Assembly: GCA_025360665.1 (NCBI GenBank)
Contig: JANYBU010000211.1
Span: forward strand, 1 to 17,848
Direction of reading: 5' to 3'
Source: Nitrospira sp.
GTDB lineage: Bacteria > Nitrospirota > Nitrospiria > Nitrospirales > Nitrospiraceae
DNA: 17,848 nt
Shown: positions 14,459 to 17,848 of the stretch, one piece after another
Position numbering within the stretch: position 1 is the stretch's first letter
Layout of the letters: every line of letters begins with the position of its first letter
Translations under genes and position numbers: made by a program
Notes under the pieces: model-generated
The model's database searches: none
Seen by the model: only the letters and a program-made list of their open reading frames with translations
Told to the model about the DNA's origin: nothing

Positions 14459-14805
14459 GGCCCCTTGAGAGTCTCGTGCGTCGAGGTGTAGGTGGTCAGC
14501 GCGTGTTCGGAGACGCGCACATACTTACCCATGCGCACGGAGGCCAGGGCGTTTGTTCGGCAGAGCTCGTAGACATAGGACTCTTTCACCTTCAGCCGTT
14601 GGGCGACTTGTTGAATCGTCAGCAGCGGTTCCGCTGACGGGGAATGTATCGCCGCCGGTCCCTGCCCATTCACCATTTTTGACCATGCCGTTGCCCGGAG
14701 CGTTTCCAACTGACCCACGAGCGCGGGACAGTCCGCCGGGCAGGCCGACGCGATGCACTCCTGAATGACGGTCATGGCACGCTGCAGGGTCATCGGGTCA
14801 CTCAT
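14455..14805 (-). CDS. Excisionase-type (HTH_17, MerR-like) DNA-binding protein
   Basis: The C-terminal half of this 116-residue protein, from about residue 61, is a classic HTH_17 domain: LLTIQQVAQRLKVKESYVYEL then a wing with ASVRMGKYVRVSEHAL. This domain is shared by recombination directionality factors such as Xis and AlpA and by some plasmid regulators. The N-terminal 55 residues hold a CPADCP pair of cysteines and no recognised domain. Placed just upstream of the repressor and integrase genes, it is a good candidate for controlling excision. GGTGGG is a moderate ribosome site before the ATG; an ATG four codons on is an alternative. Confidence 0.82.
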   Translation of the reverse strand: MSDPMTLQRAMTVIQECIASACPADCPALVGQLETLRATAWSKMVNGQGPAAIHSPSAEPLLTIQQVAQRLKVKESYVYELCRTNALASVRMGKYVRVSEHALTTYTSTHETLKGP

Positions 14806-14844
14806 CAGGCGTACCCACCGTGTCGTGGTGGCGCGGGCATCGGT

Positions 14845-15342
14845 TCATCGTGGTGCGGGAGGCGTCGCGCCCGGGTCGGGTGACGAGCCGACCTGCTGCC
14901 GTGCGAGGCGTTGCAACTTCGTGTGAATGTTCTGCATCATCGTCTCGCGATCTATGCCGGGTGGCTCGTAAAAGCTGCTGTAGTTGTCTCGGTATTTCTC
15001 AGGCCGTGCGGCCTTGAGCAAGAAGATGAGCAGCACGTCGGAGTAGCGTCGAATCTCGCCGACGGGACGGCCCGCATAGTAGACCGTCTCCAGGGTGCCT
15101 TCCACGCCACGGCGGCGCGCTTCTTGTTCCATCTGGTCCACGGCGATGGTCAAAGCCTCTTCATGAGCCACCGCGAATTTCCGATCCTTGGCCTTCCATG
15201 TCAGATGCGTCCGTCGACTGACCCCGGCGTGCAGGGAGGCGCGGCCGACCGAACCTGTCTTGGCGTAGCCTTCCAGAAATCGCCTCTTTTTCAGGGGGAA
15301 CAAAGAGAATTCTCCCTCGAAATCCTTGGATGTCTCGTCCAT
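14845..15342 (-). CDS. Phage terminase small subunit-like protein
   Basis: The ATG at 15342 is chosen because AGGAGG lies eight bases upstream; an in-frame GTG 16 codons earlier lacks a site. The 165-residue product has an N-terminal helix-turn-helix (LKKRRFLEGYAKTGSVGRAS, then HAGVSRRTHLTWKAKD) at 18-53. This is followed by a helical region EEALTIAVDQMEQEARRRGVEG and the segment RRYSDVLLIFLLKAARPEKYR at 98-118. This arrangement, ending in LLIFLLKxxxPxKYR, is characteristic of terminase small-subunit-like proteins that recognise packaging sites on viral DNA. No large terminase is within the window. Phage satellites sometimes carry only a small subunit to redirect a helper's packaging; a complete prophage would have the large subunit further right. 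Confidence 0.75.
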   Translation of the reverse strand: MDETSKDFEGEFSLFPLKKRRFLEGYAKTGSVGRASLHAGVSRRTHLTWKAKDRKFAVAHEEALTIAVDQMEQEARRRGVEGTLETVYYAGRPVGEIRRYSDVLLIFLLKAARPEKYRDNYSSFYEPPGIDRETMMQNIHTKLQRLARQQVGSSPDPGATPPAPR

Positions 15343-15456
15343 GACGTGCTCCTCCTGAGGCGGTTGTACCCCGTTCCGTGTCTGACTCACCCGTCGTTCG
15401 ACCGCGGCGAGGGCTGTTCCTTGGTGTGTGTGAAGTCCGCATGGGTGGGGCGTGCC

Positions 15457-16104
15457 TTATCCCCGCGCCCCCAATTCGCCCTGATGATTCAGGGCGCGAG
15501 TCGTCCAGTCCATGCGCTCGGCGTTGTAGTCTGGACTCACAGGTCCTCCCGCCACAACGCAGGCAATGTCGCGGTGATACAATTTCGCGAGTTGCTCCGG
15601 GTCTGGTATGGACGCGTTCAGACCCATTTGGTGCTTGAGGGAGGCCTGCTGCTCGGCGAGCGATTTCTTTTCTCGCAAAAGCTCGCGCAACGACGTTTCG
15701 AACTGTTGTAACGCGGCGGCGATGCCCTGCGTGATCTCCGCTTGTCGCGCGGCGAGGGTGTTAAATTTCTGCGCCGCGAGCACCCGATGGGCGAACGCCG
15801 CGTCCTGGACGGCCGCCCGTACTTCGTGTTCGATCTGCGGCAGCAGGCTGTTCAGGTCCTGCATCATCGTCTGCAACTCCGTGCGTTTGGTCCGTAGCTT
15901 CGGGAGCTCGCGTTGGTCCGCGGGCGTGAACGTGCGCTCTTTCGTGAGAATGTCTTGTCCGATCTGCGCGAGCTCCGCCGCCGCCGCATGCACTCGTTCG
16001 TGAATGGTGATGCGTTCGGCTTCCAAGCTGTGCGCTTTTCGATTCGCGTCCACGATGGCCTGCTGGGCGTCGGCGATCGGGTCGAGGTCTACGTCTACGG
16101 TCAT
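15457..16104 (-). CDS. Coiled-coil protein of the phage-like element, function unknown
   Basis: This 215-residue protein is mostly alpha-helical and charged. Heptad-like stretches run from DAQQAIVDANRKAHSLEAER near residue 11 through ITIHERVHAAAAELAQIGQ, LRTKRTELQTMMQDLNSLLP and LREKKSLAEQQASLKHQMG near 160. The last 50 residues (about 165-215) are less helical and contain HRDIACVVAGGPVSPDYNAE. No signal peptide or membrane segment is seen. AAAGGAG lies about eight bases before the ATG. I do not recognise the family. Position among small phage-type genes suggests a structural, scaffold or DNA-handling role, but nothing specific shows it. Confidence 0.75.
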   Translation of the reverse strand: MTVDVDLDPIADAQQAIVDANRKAHSLEAERITIHERVHAAAAELAQIGQDILTKERTFTPADQRELPKLRTKRTELQTMMQDLNSLLPQIEHEVRAAVQDAAFAHRVLAAQKFNTLAARQAEITQGIAAALQQFETSLRELLREKKSLAEQQASLKHQMGLNASIPDPEQLAKLYHRDIACVVAGGPVSPDYNAERMDWTTRALNHQGELGARG

Positions 16105-16161
16105 GGGGGTTGCTCCTTTGCGACTGTTGAAGGTGTATGTAGTACGTGGTGCGCGCGTCGG

Positions 16162-16362
16162 TCAGACCCTGACGCCGCGGCGTTTTTCTTCCGCCGCCAG
16201 CCGGATTTCCAGGTCTCGAACTTTGTCCTGCACATACTGCCGTACTTTCGGGCCTTCCCTGATCAGGCGGTCTTGGACCGCGAACCCGACGATCCGCGTC
16301 ACGATCCGTCCCTGGTGCGCCTCATTCCACACATGTTGTAAGGCTTGTCCGACGTCACTCAT
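16162..16362 (-). CDS. Small charged helical protein, phage-like element, unknown
   Basis: The product has 66 residues, begins MSDVGQALQHVWNEAHQGRI and ends in a charged helix (VRQYVQDKVRDLEIRLAAEE) with an RRGVRV tail. AAAGGAGG five bases before the ATG is one of the best ribosome sites in the window and supports a real gene. No domain is recognised. The preceding gap (16363-16446) holds only a 14-codon frame that I do not call. Confidence 0.65.
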   Translation of the reverse strand: MSDVGQALQHVWNEAHQGRIVTRIVGFAVQDRLIREGPKVRQYVQDKVRDLEIRLAAEEKRRGVRV

Positions 16363-16446
16363 AATATCCTCCTTTGGTTAGGATTCCTATCTCATAGCCG
16401 ATTGTTCCTGACTTGGGCGCGCAGGACATCGGCCATGGCGCTGCCG

Positions 16447-16728
16447 CTAGATTGCCGCGCCGGTATGATCCGCCCATCCGCTATTGGCCGCGTTCCGCCA
16501 AATGGGCCGATTCAACGTCACGTCGAAAAACATCAGGCCTGGGGCAACACCGATCGTGGGCCGATTGGCCGTGCTCCCGGCACGGTCCGGGAGGGCCACG
16601 AAGCCGGCGGCGATGAAGGGATCGGCGAGGGCGGTGCCGATGTCCAACACCCCGGTCGCGTCCGGCAGATACACGGTGCCGGTCGCATCAATGAATTCCT
16701 GTAGCCCTGGAGGAAAGATCAATTTCAT
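16447..16728 (-). CDS. Small phage structural-type protein (probable tail/decoration-like)
   Basis: This 93-residue protein is poor in lysine and rich in G, A, T and P. Its C-terminal LMFFDVTLNRPIWRNAANSGWADHTGAAI-like segment (residues 65-93) follows the FDxTLxxPIWxN...WxDxTG pattern often seen at the ends of phage tail or capsid-decoration proteins. AAGGAG precedes the ATG by about eight bases. Its start overlaps the stop of a tiny upstream frame as ATGA, so the two are translationally coupled. The pattern match is from memory, so the structural assignment is moderate. Confidence 0.65.
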   Translation of the reverse strand: MKLIFPPGLQEFIDATGTVYLPDATGVLDIGTALADPFIAAGFVALPDRAGSTANRPTIGVAPGLMFFDVTLNRPIWRNAANSGWADHTGAAI

Positions 16729-16814
16729 GGTGTGGTCTCCTTCTGGTGAAGTGTGTGCTCGACCTTCAACGTCGAGATCACCGACGATGCCCCAATGATT
16801 TCCGCTTTGATCAT
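16725..16814 (-). CDS. Candidate 29-residue small protein upstream of the structural-type gene
   Basis: The frame starts at the ATG at 16814 with GGAGGT six bases upstream, a strong ribosome site, and ends in TGA overlapping the next ATG (ATGA). About 70% of its codons end in G or C, as in neighbours. The peptide is MIKAEIIGASSVISTLKVEH followed by TLHQKETTP. It may be a real micro-protein or a leader peptide that delivers ribosomes to the 93-residue gene. No homologue can be named. Confidence 0.45.
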   Translation of the reverse strand: MIKAEIIGASSVISTLKVEHTLHQKETTP

Positions 16815-16818
16815 GCGG

Positions 16819-17035
16819 TCACCTCCGATGGTGGAGCGTGGGCGAGATCCTGCCGGCCGCAGGACTCGACGAGCGGGTGTCGACCGATGAGATTCGGGAG
16901 ACTCGAACAGTGCTGGAGGCGATCGTGTCCAGATTCCGGCTTGCCGAATATGCCGCGGTCGCCAGTTCGTGCTCGGCCTGGCCGGCCTCGGCGGCTACCG
17001 GGAACGGGTGTCACGTGCGTGTTCAGCTTGCCCAT
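16819..17035 (-). pseudogene. Possible small phage gene with an apparent frameshift
   Basis: Just overlapping the helicase stop, an ATG at 17035 (with AAGGG upstream) opens the peptide MGKLNTHVTPVP. After a CCCGTTCCCGG stretch near 17000 the G/C-at-third-position signal moves to the frame one base on. That frame reads VAAEAGQAEHELATAAYSAS and continues to TLHHRR, with a stop at 16819-16821. Joined, it would be about 72 residues with protein-like composition. The original frame after this point is arginine/glycine-rich and less gene-like. Explanations are a sequencing error, a genuine frameshift mutation, or no gene at all. The stop lies directly on the ribosome site of the next small frame. 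Confidence 0.3.
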
Positions 17036-17848
17036 TGGGCCCTTGTGCCACTGTTCACGGGGCGAGCCTCAGGGATGGCCTCTTTGTAGCGCCCGTTGAT
17101 TCGAACGAACTGCAGCGGGACCATGCCAACCGTCCCGACCTCCCGGAATCGAATTTTTTGCACGTGCAGCTGAACAGGCTGCTCCGGTTCCTTCTCGTCG
17201 CGCCAGAGGGTCAAGCAGTTATCCGCTTTATTTCGCCAGTGCGCGGAGCCGCTGATGTCATACGGCGTCGGCACTGGGTAGCTGCCGTCCTCTCGGCGAT
17301 ACAGCTTTTGTGGATGCGAGACGACCCACACATGAACGCCATGACTCCTCGCAAATCTCCGAATCTGCGTGAGGGCTTGAGCAATGCCCTCGGTCTCCGT
17401 CTGCCCGTGCGGGCGCGTATGCTCAAACTCGTTCCACGGATCGATGATCAATCCCCGAATCCCGTGCCGCATCACCAAACTCTTCGCCGTCTGCAACAAC
17501 GCCGGAATCGTCAGTCCGTCTTCGGAAAGGATGAACACGAAGTGGTCATGGATCCACTGCAGCGCGGCTGGCAGCTCGGCCTCGGGCAGTCGACGCGTCG
17601 GCCCTTCGCGGAACGGCCAGCCCGTGTGTTGCTCAACCAACTTGGCAATGTGCCGCGCCACCGGCAAGTTTTCCGGAGAGCAGACGGCGATCGTCCAGCC
17701 ATGCTCCCGCGCCAGATTCACCGCAAGATTATCGAGAAATTGCGATTTCCCGTGGGAGGGAATGCCGGTCACGATCGTTAATTCGCCGGGCCGCACGGTA
17801 TAGTGCTGATCAACCGAGGACCAGCCGGTACTGGCTCCGCCTTTGAGC
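17023..17848 (-). CDS. Twinkle/DnaB-type replicative helicase (RecA-like domain), cut by window edge
   Basis: The frame is open from the right edge to TGA at 17023, about 275 codons. A GTG at 17796 is not taken as the start because the codons before it (KGGASTGWSSVDQHYT) belong to the usual lead-in of this family. Walker A is GIPSHGKS (17745-17766), the catalytic-glutamate region reads SPEN, and Walker B is GLIIDPWNE. VSHPQKL and ISGSAHWRNKAD match later DnaB/Twinkle motifs, and VQKIRFREVG is the likely arginine-finger strand. These ring helicases unwind DNA at replication forks with ATP; in phages and satellites they are often fused to a TOPRIM primase, which would lie outside the window. 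It shows that the element encodes its own replication. Confidence 0.88.
   Translation of the reverse strand, partial: LKGGASTGWSSVDQHYTVRPGELTIVTGIPSHGKSQFLDNLAVNLAREHGWTIAVCSPENLPVARHIAKLVEQHTGWPFREGPTRRLPEAELPAALQWIHDHFVFILSEDGLTIPALLQTAKSLVMRHGIRGLIIDPWNEFEHTRPHGQTETEGIAQALTQIRRFARSHGVHVWVVSHPQKLYRREDGSYPVPTPYDISGSAHWRNKADNCLTLWRDEKEPEQPVQLHVQKIRFREVGTVGMVPLQFVRINGRYKEAIPEARPVNSGTRAQWAS

Noticed and set aside
14821..15017. Plus-strand cysteine/serine-rich short frame
   Set aside because: Antisense to the small-terminase-like gene, with no start context or conserved pattern.
16392..16436. 14-codon minus-strand frame (MADVLRAQVRNNRL)
   Set aside because: Too short and without a ribosome site; kept only as a note for the gap before the 66-residue gene.

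Overview
The window looks like a GC-rich Gram-negative chromosome, most likely a Nitrospira-like bacterium (phylum Nitrospirota). The basis is high G/C at third codon positions, an outer-membrane efflux system, and a 131-bp imperfect inverted repeat at 12262-12392 that resembles, from memory and without a search, dispersed repeats of Nitrospira genomes. No rRNA, tRNA or CRISPR array was seen.

Region 1 (1-1522) is ordinary housekeeping sequence: the N-terminal part of an M32 carboxypeptidase leaving the left edge on the minus strand, and a divergent SAM-dependent O-methyltransferase.

Region 2 (1523-11143, all minus strand) is a heavy-metal efflux locus. In transcription order it holds a secreted PepSY protein, a DUF2231 membrane protein, a histidine-rich membrane-anchored small protein, a CzcC/TolC-like outer-membrane channel, a CzcB-like lipoprotein adaptor, a CzcA-type RND pump, a previously unmarked small gene of about 51 codons, an OmpR-family response regulator and its histidine kinase. 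From the channel gene onward the genes are packed with gaps of 1 to 21 bases. The PepSY promoter carries three ATGAAG-like boxes spaced exactly 11 bp apart plus an 18-bp perfect palindrome. This is the arrangement expected for an OmpR-family regulator, so the two-component system probably controls the locus through this site.

Region 3 (11362-12997, plus strand) holds an EamA-family transporter whose stop codon lies in the terminal base pairs of the 131-bp inverted-repeat element, followed by a small SnoaL/NTF2-like protein.

Region 4 (about 12.9 kb to the right edge, all minus strand) is the integrase-proximal end of an integrated phage or phage satellite. It contains a tyrosine recombinase, a tiny XRE repressor-like protein, an excisionase-type HTH protein, a small-terminase-like protein, a coiled-coil protein, several small unknown or structural-type proteins, and a Twinkle/DnaB-type helicase running off the right edge. 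The integrase frame overlaps the 3' end of the SnoaL-like gene by 119 bp, suggesting that the element inserted right there. The XRE gene has a near-consensus sigma70 promoter placed so close to its start codon that its mRNA should be nearly leaderless, with an inverted repeat between the -10 and -35 that could be its operator.
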